Shown piece after piece: positions 1 to 7,712 of a stretch of 64,000 nucleotides of DNA. Numbering within the stretch: position 1 is the stretch's first letter; every line of letters begins with the position of its first letter. A program made the translations under genes and the position numbers. Below the pieces are notes generated by a model. The model was given only the letters and a program-made list of their open reading frames with translations. It made no database searches and was not told the DNA's origin. Origin of the DNA: Azoarcus sp. KH32C (GTDB lineage: Bacteria > Pseudomonadota > Gammaproteobacteria > Burkholderiales > Rhodocyclaceae); the NCBI RefSeq assembly GCF_000349945.1, contig NC_020516.1, forward strand, positions 3,038,001 through 3,102,000. Direction: 5' to 3'.

Positions 1-658
1 GCTGCGGCGTACCGAACTGCTGCACTTCGCCCGCTTTCATCACGGCGATCTTGTCGCCGAGCGTCATGGCCTCGATCTGGTCGTGCGTCACATAGACGAT
101 GGTCGTGCCCATACGCTGGTGCAGCTGCTTGATCTCGACGCGCATCTCGACGCGCAGCTTGGCGTCGAGGTTCGACAGCGGCTCGTCGAAGAGGAAGAGC
201 GACGGGTCGCGCGCGATCGCCCGTCCCATCGCGACCCGTTGGCGCTGCCCGCCCGAGAGCTGCGAGGGCTTGCGGTCGAGCAGGTGGCCGATCTGCAGCG
301 TCTGCGCGACGCGTTCGACGATCTTCTGCTGTTCGGCCTTGCCGACCTTGCGGATCTCGAGGCCAAAGGAAATGTTCTCGCGCACGGTCATGCTCGGGTA
401 CAGCGCGTAGGACTGGAACACCATCGCGATGTCCCGGTCCTTGGGGCTGAGGTTGTTGACGACGCGGTCGCCGATGCGGATGTCGCCCGAGCTCACGGTA
501 TCGAGGCCGGCGATCATCGACAGCAGCGTCGACTTGCCGCAGCCGGAGGGGCCGACGAGGATCAGGAACTCCCCCTTCTCGATCTCGATGTTGATGCCCT
601 TGAGGATTTCCGTGCCCTGGTAGGACTTGCGCACGTCGCGGATGGATAAAGCGCCCAT
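1..658 (-). CDS. Sugar ABC transporter ATP-binding protein, MalK/UgpC type (partial, C-terminus outside window)
   Basis: This is the nucleotide-binding subunit that powers the sugar importer encoded just upstream. The visible 219 codons carry the Walker A motif GPSGCGKST (residues 36-44), the Q-loop VFQSY, the signature LSGGQRQR (from residue 134), the Walker B/D-loop FLFDEPLSNLD and the H-loop VTHDQ. The sequence then runs into MalK-type family residues and off the left edge, so the C-terminal regulatory domain cannot be seen. The ATG at 658 follows a GGAGCGAG ribosome binding site. It is the last visible gene of the gtsA-gtsB-gtsC unit, 35 bases after gtsC. The same ATPase type serves maltose, glycerol-phosphate and glucose importers; context favours glucose. 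Confidence 0.9.
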   Translation of the reverse strand, partial: MGALSIRDVRKSYQGTEILKGINIEIEKGEFLILVGPSGCGKSTLLSMIAGLDTVSSGDIRIGDRVVNNLSPKDRDIAMVFQSYALYPSMTVRENISFGLEIRKVGKAEQQKIVERVAQTLQIGHLLDRKPSQLSGGQRQRVAMGRAIARDPSLFLFDEPLSNLDAKLRVEMRVEIKQLHQRMGTTIVYVTHDQIEAMTLGDKIAVMKAGEVQQFGTPQ

Positions 659-693
659 TTTGTCTCGCTCCTTTGTCTTGATTGCCCGGGTCT

Positions 694-1572
694 TTAGCCC
701 TTGACGGCACCGGCGGTGAGGCCGCGCACGAAATACTTGCCGGCGACGACGTACACGAAGAGGGTCGGCAGTGCAGCGATGATCGCCGCGGCCATGTCGA
801 CGTTGTATTCCTTGACCCCGGTCGAGGTGTTCACGAGGTTGTTCAGCGCGACGGTGATCGGCTGGCGGTCGCCGGACGAGAACACCACGCCGAACAGGAA
901 GTCGTTCCACACCTGCGTGAATTGCCAGATGATGCTGACGACGATGATCGGCGCCGACAGCGGCAGGATGATGCGGCGGAAGATCAGCCAGAAGCCCGCG
1001 CCGTCGATCTTCGCCGCCTTCACGAGCTCGTCGGGGATCGTCACGTAGTAGTTGCGGAAGAACAGCGTCGTGAAGGCGAGGCCGTACACCACATGCACGA
1101 AGACGAGGCCCGCCGTCGAGTTGGCGATGCCCATCGCCCCGAGCGTGCGCGCCATCGGCAGCAGCACGACCTGGAAGGGGATGAAGCAGCCGATCATCAG
1201 CATGCCGAACAACAGGTCGCTGCCGCGGAAGCGCCACATCGTCAGCACGTAGCCGTTCACCGCGCCGATCAGCGTCGAGATCAACACCGCCGGCACGACG
1301 AAGGACACCGAGTTCCAGAAGAAGCCGGCCAGGCCTTCACACTGGATGCCGGTGCAGGCCGACGACCAGGCCTTGCCCCAGGCGTCGAGGTTCGGGTCCT
1401 GCGGCATCGACAGCAGGTTGCCGCTGCGGATCTCGTCGAGGCTCTTCAGCGAAGTCGTGATCATCACGAAGAGCGGCATCAGGTAATAGAAGCAGACCAG
1501 CACCAGCAGGCCGTAGACGATCGTGCGACCGACAAGTTGGCCCGTATTGCGGGTTGAAGTCATCTCAGCCAT
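694..1572 (-). CDS. gtsC: Glucose-type ABC transporter permease, GtsC/MalG family
   Basis: This is an inner-membrane permease of 292 residues, usual for the MalG family, with six predicted membrane segments starting near residue 17. The cytoplasmic EAA loop that docks on the ATPase is visible as ELVKAAKIDGAGFW followed by RRIILPL (about residues 185-210). Its start overlaps the gtsB stop by 8 bases, so translation is probably coupled; GGAGG lies 7 bases before the ATG at 1572. Together with the solute-binding protein, GtsB and the ATPase it makes a Gts-type importer. Glucose or mannose is the probable substrate, because the divergent genes are glucose-6-phosphate dehydrogenase and glucokinase. 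Confidence 0.88.
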   Translation of the reverse strand: MAEMTSTRNTGQLVGRTIVYGLLVLVCFYYLMPLFVMITTSLKSLDEIRSGNLLSMPQDPNLDAWGKAWSSACTGIQCEGLAGFFWNSVSFVVPAVLISTLIGAVNGYVLTMWRFRGSDLLFGMLMIGCFIPFQVVLLPMARTLGAMGIANSTAGLVFVHVVYGLAFTTLFFRNYYVTIPDELVKAAKIDGAGFWLIFRRIILPLSAPIIVVSIIWQFTQVWNDFLFGVVFSSGDRQPITVALNNLVNTSTGVKEYNVDMAAAIIAALPTLFVYVVAGKYFVRGLTAGAVKG

Positions 1573-2509
1573 GGCGCGGCCTCCGGAGTTCCGAGTACAT
1601 GAAGGGCACGATCACCGCGACCACGATCATCAGCATCATCATCGCGCTGGCGGCGCCGAGGCCGATCTGGTTGCGGGTGAAGGCGAAGGAGTACATGAAG
1701 GTCGCCGGCACGTCGGAGGCGAAGCCCGGGCCGCCGTTGGTCAATGCCATCACGAGGTCGAAGCTCTTCACTGCGATGTGCGTCAGGATCATGAAGCTCG
1801 AGAAGAACACCGGCCGCAGGCTCGGGATGATGATGCGGCGGTAGATCGTCGGCATCGAGGCGCCGTCGACCTGGGCGGCCTTGATGATCGAGTCGTCGAT
1901 GCCGCGCAGCCCCGCGAGGAAGAGCGCCATCACGAAGCCCGATGACTGCCACACAGCGGCCACGACGACCGTATAGATCGCCATGTCCGGGTCGATCAGC
2001 CAGTCGAAACGCGCGTCGGCGAAGCCCCAGTCGTGCAGCAGGCGCTCGACGCCGAGCTCCGGGTTGAGGATCCACTTCCACGCCGTGCCGGTGACGATGA
2101 AGGACAGCGCCATCGGGTACAGGTAGATCGAGCGGATGAAGCCTTCGCCGCGGATCTTCTGGTCGAGCAGGATCGCGAGCAGCAGCCCGACGGCAAGGCA
2201 CACGAACACGAACGTGCCGCCGAAGAGCGCGAGATTCTTCAGCGCGAGCCACCAGCGCTCGTTCGCGAACAGCGCTTCGAACTGCGCGAGTCCTGCGAAC
2301 TCGTATTTCGGCAGCATCCGCGACGGCGTCAGCGAGAGCACCGCCGTCCAGAGGATGTAGCCGTAGATGAAGACCAGCGCGCAGACGAAGGTCGGCGCCA
2401 GCACGATTTTCGGCAGCCACGCGTCGATGCGGTCGCCGAGGCGCGGTTTCGCCTCGGTGCCCGCGCCGGACTTGGGCGCCGCGGTGATTCTTTGAGCAGT
2501 CAGATCCAT
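1565..2509 (-). CDS. gtsB: Glucose-type ABC transporter permease, GtsB/MalF family
   Basis: This is the partner inner-membrane permease (314 residues) of GtsC. Hydrophobic segments begin near residue 36, and the EAA-like loop reads SIIKAAQVDGAS followed by RRIIIP. The reading frame stays open 20 codons further upstream. The ATG at 2509 is chosen because AGGAGAAGGC sits immediately before it and the extra N-terminal residues look like untranslated leader. It lies between gtsA (about 100 bases upstream) and gtsC (overlapping). Substrate specificity is inferred from the binding protein and neighbours, not from this sequence. Confidence 0.88.
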   Translation of the reverse strand: MDLTAQRITAAPKSGAGTEAKPRLGDRIDAWLPKIVLAPTFVCALVFIYGYILWTAVLSLTPSRMLPKYEFAGLAQFEALFANERWWLALKNLALFGGTFVFVCLAVGLLLAILLDQKIRGEGFIRSIYLYPMALSFIVTGTAWKWILNPELGVERLLHDWGFADARFDWLIDPDMAIYTVVVAAVWQSSGFVMALFLAGLRGIDDSIIKAAQVDGASMPTIYRRIIIPSLRPVFFSSFMILTHIAVKSFDLVMALTNGGPGFASDVPATFMYSFAFTRNQIGLGAASAMMMLMIVVAVIVPFMYSELRRPRHG

Positions 2510-2612
2510 TGCCTTCTCCTCGGTCCGCCGCCTCAGGGACTCCCTTTGGCGGCGAAGCCCCGGCGGCACCCTTGCGGAGGCCGCCGGCAGTTTCAGTATC
2601 CGGTGAGGATGC

Positions 2613-3866
2613 TTACTTCGTGAGCGCCGCGCGGGCGAGCTTCTCGGCGGCTTCCTTCGGCTTCATCGCCGGGGAGTTGAAGAACTGCGTGACGACGTCC
2701 TGCATCGCACCCGCCGTCGCGGCCGGCACGGCCATCTGGTGGGCGATGCTCGGCACGAGCGAGCCGCGCTTCGACGCCGCCTCGAAGTCCCGCGCCGACA
2801 GCTTCGCGCAGTCGTCGAACTTGTCGAGGTTCATGTTCATCCGCGCCGGGATCGAGCCCTTGTTGAGGTTGAACACTTCCTGGAACGCGGGGCTCATCAC
2901 CGCGGTCGCGAGGTCCTGCTGGCCCTTGCGCACGTCGGCCGACGATTGCTCGAACATCACGAGGCTGTCGATGTTGAAGGTGAAGGCCTCGGCAGTGCCC
3001 GGCGCCGCGACGCAGACATAGTCCTTGCCCGGCACCTTGCCGGCGCTCGTGAATTCGCCCTTCGCCCAGTCACCCATGAATTGCATCGCGGCCTTGCCGT
3101 TGATGATCATGCCGGTCGCCTGGTTCCAGACGCGGTTCGCCGAATCCTTGTCGACGTACTTGCGAACCGTCGCGAAGGTCGTGAACACCTTCTCCATCGT
3201 CGGGCCCTTCAACGTCGCCTGATCGAGATCGACGAGCGCCTTGCGATAGAAGTCCGCGCCGCCGACGCCCAACGCGATCGATTCGAATACCGTGAAGTCC
3301 TGCCAGGGCTGACCGCCATGCGCGACCGGCACGAAGCCCGCCTTCTGGATCTTCTCGGCCGCGGCCGGGAATTCATCCCAGGTCTTGGGGACTGCGACGC
3401 CCGCCTTCTTGAAGACTTCCGGATTGACCCACATCCAGTTCACGCGGTGGACGTTCACCGGCACCGCGACGTAGTGGCCGTTGTACTTCATGACCTTCGA
3501 GACGACTGGTGGCAGCAGCGAATCCCAGCCGCCCGCCTTCGCGACCTCGTCGAGATTGCTCAACACGCCCTCCGCGCCCCATTCGGCGATGCTCGGCCCC
3601 TTGATCTGGGCCGCCGCGGGTGGATTGCCGGACACGACGCGCGACTTCAGCACCGTCATCGCGTTCTCGCCGCCGCCGCCGGCGACCGCGAAGTCCTTCC
3701 ACTTGTGGCCTTTCGATTCGAGGATCTTCTTCAGCTCGGCCGCCGACTTGGCTTCGCCGCCGGCCGTCCACCAGTGCAGGACTTCGAGTTCGGCCGCCTG
3801 GGCGACGGCTGCGGTGCCGAGTGCAGCAGTGAGGCAGGTGCGCAGGATGCGGGTGCGGATCTTCAT
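2613..3866 (-). CDS. gtsA: Periplasmic glucose-binding protein of the Gts ABC transporter
   Basis: This 417-residue extracytoplasmic solute-binding protein captures sugar and delivers it to GtsB/GtsC. It begins with a signal peptide: basic MKIRTR, a hydrophobic stretch, and AQA cleavage near residue 24. The mature part starts ELEVLHWWTAGGEAK, the pattern of Gts-type family 1 sugar-binding proteins. Other matches include the GGGGENAMTVLKSRV region and an aromatic NVHRVNWMW segment. GGAGACAACC precedes the ATG. The gene is first in the transporter operon; a promoter with a HexR-like inverted repeat lies about 180 bases upstream, leaving a leader of roughly 170 bases. Glucose or mannose is the most likely ligand. 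Confidence 0.9.
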   Translation of the reverse strand: MKIRTRILRTCLTAALGTAAVAQAAELEVLHWWTAGGEAKSAAELKKILESKGHKWKDFAVAGGGGENAMTVLKSRVVSGNPPAAAQIKGPSIAEWGAEGVLSNLDEVAKAGGWDSLLPPVVSKVMKYNGHYVAVPVNVHRVNWMWVNPEVFKKAGVAVPKTWDEFPAAAEKIQKAGFVPVAHGGQPWQDFTVFESIALGVGGADFYRKALVDLDQATLKGPTMEKVFTTFATVRKYVDKDSANRVWNQATGMIINGKAAMQFMGDWAKGEFTSAGKVPGKDYVCVAAPGTAEAFTFNIDSLVMFEQSSADVRKGQQDLATAVMSPAFQEVFNLNKGSIPARMNMNLDKFDDCAKLSARDFEAASKRGSLVPSIAHQMAVPAATAGAMQDVVTQFFNSPAMKPKEAAEKLARAALTK

Positions 3867-4042
3867 ATGGTTGTCTCCTTCCAGTTCCCGGCCTTCGAGA
3901 GGCGCAATTCATTATGGATCCGAGTTCCGTCGGCGCCGCCGCCGGCTCCGGACCGAAAAATCAAGCGAACCGCCTGCCGCCCCTGAACATCGCGTGGCTT
4001 GCACGATCTCAAGGGGGAGATTCGATCGCCTGAACTGGCTGC

Positions 4043-4072
4043 AGTGTAGTTCCACTACTTCTTTGAATGCAA
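4043..4072 (-). promoter_or_regulatory. Putative gtsABC promoter with HexR-like operator
   Basis: Read on the minus strand, TTGCAT (4067-4072) and TACACT (4043-4048) are 18 bases apart and can serve as -35 and -10. Inside lies the inverted repeat GTAGT (4046-4050), TCC, ACTAC (4054-4058), which fits the known HexR pattern TGTARTwwwAYTACA. The edd promoter (36370-36399) has the same two hexamers, the same 18-base spacing and the repeat in the same register. A repressor bound here would cover the -10 element. HexR is encoded in this window at 32933-33850. Confidence 0.6.
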
Positions 4073-4244
4073 GAAATTTTGTAATCCAGGAACAATCGAG
4101 CGAGCGTTGCTCTTCGCAATACTGCATCGCAGTATCTAAAATACCGGCGTAACAAGGCGTTAAATAGGATTTAGTTCCGATTTTATGCTGCATTGCGGCA
4201 ATTCATTGCCGCCGTGGAATGCAAGTTATTTTCCTAGCTCGCCC

Positions 4245-4273
4245 TTGATTTTTCTGTAATCCGATTACAGAAT
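4245..4273 (+). promoter_or_regulatory. Putative zwf1-glk promoter with perfect HexR-like palindrome
   Basis: A perfect 9+9 inverted repeat, TTCTGTAAT (4252-4260) and ATTACAGAA (4264-4272) with centre CCG, lies 44 bases before the zwf1 start. Its core TGTAAT-N3-ATTACA matches the HexR consensus used in gammaproteobacteria. It fills the spacer between a possible -35 TTGATT (4245-4250) and -10 CAGAAT (4268-4273), 17 bases apart. The palindrome is certain; the promoter hexamers are weaker. Confidence 0.68.
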
Positions 4274-4316
4274 AGGTTCACGAAATGCCTTCGGGCGCAC
4301 TTGCGAAGAGGTCTTC

Positions 4317-5777
4317 ATGGCACACCCCCGTACTCTTGATCTGGTCATCTTCGGTGGAACCGGGGATCTCGCAATGCGCAAGCTGCTGCCCGCGCTTTAT
4401 CACCTGCATTGCGATGCACTGCTGCCCGCCGAGGCGCGTATTGTCGGCGTCGCGCGCGACGGGCTGGACGACGACGGCTATCGCAGCTTTGCCCGCACGC
4501 ACGCAGAACGCTTCATCGGCAAGGATTTCAAGCCCGCCGAATGGGCGGGCTTTGCCGAGCGTCTCGTGTATGCGCAGGTCGACGCGCTGCAGGCCGACAG
4601 CTTCGCCTCGCTCGCCGAACGGCTGAACGGCCGCCCGGACGGCCAGCGCGTCTTCTATCTATCGACCGCGCCCAGTCTGTTTACTACGATCACCGGTCAT
4701 CTTCACGGTGCCGGGCTGGTTGCGGCAGACAGCCGCGTCGTCCTCGAAAAGCCGCTCGGCCACGATCTCGCCTCCTCGCGCCAGATCAACGACGAGGTCG
4801 GCCGCTATTTCGCCGAGGACCAGATCTACCGGATCGACCATTACCTCGGCAAGGAACCGGTGCAGAACCTGCTCGCGCTGCGCTTCGGCAACGCGCTGTT
4901 CGAACCGCTGTGGCGGCGCGAGTGGGTGCGCGACGTGCAGATCACGGTCGCGGAACAGGTCGGCGTCGAAGGGCGCGGCGAGTTCTACGACCGCGTCGGC
5001 GCGATGCGCGACATGGTGCAGAACCACCTGCTCCAATTGCTGTGCATCGTCGCGATGGAGCCGCCGGCGTCGATCGCGCCGGATGCCGTGCGCGACGAGA
5101 AGCTGAAGATCCTGCGCGCGTTGCGTCCCTTCGGCCTGGCCGATGTCGCGACCCGGACCGTGCGCGGTCAGTACAAGGCCGGGGCGAGCGGCGGGCAGCC
5201 GGTCCCGGGCTATCTCGAAGAGAACGGCATCCCAGGCGACAGCCGTACCGAAACCTTCGTCGCGCTGAAGGCCGAGATCAATACCTGGCGCTGGGCCGGC
5301 GTGCCCTTCTTCCTGCGCACAGGCAAGCGGATGCAGGAGAAGGTCGCCGAGATCGTCATCAACTTCCGCTCGGTGCCGCACTCGATCTTCGGAGTCCCCG
5401 CCACGCCGCAGCACGCGAACCGCATGGTGATCCGCATGCAGCCGGAGGAAACCGTCGATCTCCACCTCCTCGCGAAGCAGCCGGGCGACGTGATGCAACT
5501 GCACCCGGTGCGCCTCGACCTCGACTTTGCCGAGGCCTTCCGCACGCGCCGCCTGGAAGCCTACGAGCGCCTGCTGATGGACGTGATGCGCGGCAACCTG
5601 ACCCTGTTCGTGCGGCGCGACGAGCAGGAAGCGGCGTGGCGCTGGGTCGAGCCGATCATGGCCGGATGGCAGGCTGCCGACGACCGTCCGAAACCTTATA
5701 CCGCGGGTACCTGGGGCCCGGCCGGGTCCAGCGCGCTGCTCTCGCGCGACGGCCTCTCCTGGCACGAGGAGATCTGA
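4317..5777 (+). CDS. zwf: Glucose-6-phosphate 1-dehydrogenase, copy 1
   Basis: This enzyme oxidises glucose 6-phosphate to 6-phosphogluconolactone with NADP (or NAD), the entry to the Entner-Doudoroff and pentose phosphate routes. At 486 residues it has normal family length. The N-terminal Rossmann motif GGTGDLAMRK (residues 13-22) and the active-site RIDHYLGKE (from residue 172, catalytic His about 175) are intact. The ATG at 4317 follows GAAGAGG. It is cotranscribed with glk, 51 bases downstream, and diverges from the glucose transporter. A second copy lies at 34631-36103 with pgl, so this one is probably tied to glucose import. Confidence 0.95.
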   Translation: MAHPRTLDLVIFGGTGDLAMRKLLPALYHLHCDALLPAEARIVGVARDGLDDDGYRSFARTHAERFIGKDFKPAEWAGFAERLVYAQVDALQADSFASLAERLNGRPDGQRVFYLSTAPSLFTTITGHLHGAGLVAADSRVVLEKPLGHDLASSRQINDEVGRYFAEDQIYRIDHYLGKEPVQNLLALRFGNALFEPLWRREWVRDVQITVAEQVGVEGRGEFYDRVGAMRDMVQNHLLQLLCIVAMEPPASIAPDAVRDEKLKILRALRPFGLADVATRTVRGQYKAGASGGQPVPGYLEENGIPGDSRTETFVALKAEINTWRWAGVPFFLRTGKRMQEKVAEIVINFRSVPHSIFGVPATPQHANRMVIRMQPEETVDLHLLAKQPGDVMQLHPVRLDLDFAEAFRTRRLEAYERLLMDVMRGNLTLFVRRDEQEAAWRWVEPIMAGWQAADDRPKPYTAGTWGPAGSSALLSRDGLSWHEEI

Positions 5778-5828
5778 AGGATCTTCGGCCCACTCACTAT
5801 TTGTTCCGAATCGACGAAGGATCACCAG

Positions 5829-6812
5829 ATGTTTTCAGGATCTCCCGACACCTTTCCGCGCCTTGTCGGCGACATCGGCGGCACCAACGCACGTTTCGCC
5901 TTCATCGCGGGGTCCGGACAGGAGATGGCCGCGATGCGCACGCTGTCCTGCGCGGATTTCGAGGGGCCGGCCGATGCGATCGAGCATTACCTCGGCGAAG
6001 CCGGCCTCGCACGGCCGCGCTGGTGCGCTTTCGGGATCGCTAATCCGGTCGACGGCGATTTCGTGCGTATGACGAATCACCGCTGGGCCTTCTCGATTCT
6101 CGAACTCGGCGAGCGCTTGGCGCTCGACCGCCTCAAGGTGATCAACGACTTCACCGCGTTGGCGATGGCGCTCCCTGCCCTGGCGCCGAAGGAGCTCGTC
6201 CAGGTCGGCGGCGGAGAAGCGCTGGTCGGTCGCTCGATCGGCCTGCTCGGCGCCGGTACCGGCCTGGGCATCTCCGGCCTCGTTCCCAGCGGCGGCGACT
6301 ACGTGCCGCTCGAGGGTGAAGGCGGCCATGTCACGCTTGCGGCCAGCAATGCTCATGAGGCCGAGCTGATCGCGTGGCTGTCGCGCCGCTATCCCCACGT
6401 CTCGGCCGAGCGCGTGCTGTCGGGGCCGGGCCTGGTTGCCCTCTACGAGGCCCATGCCGCGGTTGGCGGGCAGCCGTCCGAGCAACTGAGTGCAGCCGAG
6501 ATCAGCCAGCGCGGCCTGGCCGGGACATGCGCGCTCTGCGTCGAGACCTTGCACACCTTCTGCGCGATGCTCGGCACCGTCGCCGCGGACCTCGCGCTGA
6601 TCCTCGGCGCGCGCGGCGGCATGTACGTCGGCGGCGGCATCGTGCCCAAGTTCGGCGACTTCTTCGCGCGCTCGGGCTTTCGCGAACGCTTCGAGCAGAA
6701 AGGACGCTTCAGCGAATATCTCGCGCGGATTCCGACCTACGTGATCCATGCGCCCTATCCCGGGCTGGTCGGTGCCGCACAGGTGCTCGAGCGCGCGGCG
6801 GCGTCGGCCTGA
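5829..6812 (+). CDS. glk: Glucokinase
   Basis: Glucokinase phosphorylates cytoplasmic glucose with ATP, preparing imported glucose for Zwf. The 327 residues match the bacterial Glk family. The phosphate-binding loop is DIGGTNARFAF (from residue 15). Further family motifs are INDFTALAMA, the LLGAGTGLGIS glycine-rich loop and EGEGGHVTLA with the sugar-contacting Glu/His. A C-terminal GARGGMYVGGGI completes the second nucleotide-binding element. GAAGGATCACCAG precedes the ATG. It is the second gene of the zwf1-glk unit and ends 9 bases from the convergent aldolase gene. It lacks the ROK-type cysteine cluster, so it is a true Glk. Confidence 0.95.
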   Translation: MFSGSPDTFPRLVGDIGGTNARFAFIAGSGQEMAAMRTLSCADFEGPADAIEHYLGEAGLARPRWCAFGIANPVDGDFVRMTNHRWAFSILELGERLALDRLKVINDFTALAMALPALAPKELVQVGGGEALVGRSIGLLGAGTGLGISGLVPSGGDYVPLEGEGGHVTLAASNAHEAELIAWLSRRYPHVSAERVLSGPGLVALYEAHAAVGGQPSEQLSAAEISQRGLAGTCALCVETLHTFCAMLGTVAADLALILGARGGMYVGGGIVPKFGDFFARSGFRERFEQKGRFSEYLARIPTYVIHAPYPGLVGAAQVLERAAASA

Positions 6813-6821
6813 GACGAACGA

Positions 6822-7586
6822 TTAGGTGGCGTAGCCCGGGTTCCGCCGGTCCAGCTTGCGACGCAGTGCCGGCCACGCGAGCCCGCCGCCGGCGCCGCGC
6901 GTGACCTTCTCCCATTGTTCGGGCGCGCCGGCGATGATCGCGTCGCTGATGCGGCGCATCTGTTGCCCGCCGCTCAGGGCGCGGACCTGGATCATGCAGG
7001 CGGTCTCGAAGAAGTACATCGCGACGAAGGCCTCCGCGACCGAGCGTCCCACCGTCAGCAAGCCGTGATTCCGGAGCATCAGGAAGCGCTTGTCGCCGAG
7101 GTCATGCACGAGACGCGGCCTCTCGTCGTCTTCGAGCGCGACGCCCTCGTAGTCGTGATAGGCGAGCGAAGACAGCACGAAGATCGAATGCTGCGAGAGC
7201 GGCAGCACGCCCTCCACCTGAGCGGACACCGCGACGCCATTGACGCTGTGCACATGAAGCACGCACTGGGCGTCTTCGCGCGCGCTATGGATCGCGCTGT
7301 GGATCACGAAGCCGGCCGGGTTGGTTTCGTATGGGCTGTCGAGCACCTTGTGTCCGTGCAGATCGACCTTCACAAGGCTCGACGCGGTGATCTCGTCGAA
7401 CATCAGCCCGTAGGGATTGATCAGGAAGTGATGCTCGGTCCCCGGCAGGCGGGCCGAGATGTGCGTGAAGATCAGATCGTCCCATCCGAACATCGCGACC
7501 AGCCGATAGCACGCCGCCAGATCGACGCGCAGCTTCCATTCCTCGTCGCTGACTGACGAACGCACTTCCGGCATCACGCTGTTCAT
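6822..7586 (-). CDS. Class II aldolase/adducin family protein
   Basis: This 254-residue cytoplasmic protein has the class II aldolase/adducin fold, whose members cleave or decarboxylate hydroxy acids and sugar phosphates using a divalent metal. The metal ligands are visible as HVHS (His111, His113) and the downstream RNHGLL (His174). ASSLVKVDLHG and NPAGFVIHSAIH are further family features. The ATG at 7586 is preferred over one nine codons upstream because GAGGAGAGG lies just before it. It is the last gene of the aromatic operon, 126 bases after the acetoacetyl-CoA synthetase gene. It may act on an aldol product of ring cleavage, but the substrate cannot be read from the sequence. Confidence 0.8.
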   Translation of the reverse strand: MNSVMPEVRSSVSDEEWKLRVDLAACYRLVAMFGWDDLIFTHISARLPGTEHHFLINPYGLMFDEITASSLVKVDLHGHKVLDSPYETNPAGFVIHSAIHSAREDAQCVLHVHSVNGVAVSAQVEGVLPLSQHSIFVLSSLAYHDYEGVALEDDERPRLVHDLGDKRFLMLRNHGLLTVGRSVAEAFVAMYFFETACMIQVRALSGGQQMRRISDAIIAGAPEQWEKVTRGAGGGLAWPALRRKLDRRNPGYAT

Positions 7587-7712
7587 GGACCTCTCCTCGA
7601 TACGAACTTCCATCTACCTTGTATAGACGGGAGCTCTCTCGGAGGGAAGCGGCGGGATTTCTCCCGCCACCACGACCGTATTCCGGGCGGCGTCGCGCGA
7701 CTGCGATGGCCG

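Larger units (their letters stand above)
3867..4316. other. Divergent regulatory region between gtsA and zwf1
   Basis: These 450 bases contain no convincing gene. Base composition is clearly more AT-rich than the flanking genes. Two promoter/operator elements are visible. One on the minus strand (4043-4072) serves gtsABC and one on the plus strand (4245-4273) serves zwf1-glk. Each contains a HexR-like inverted repeat. A lone half-site-like TTGTAATCC lies near 4078. The remainder shows no further recognisable element. Confidence 0.7.
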
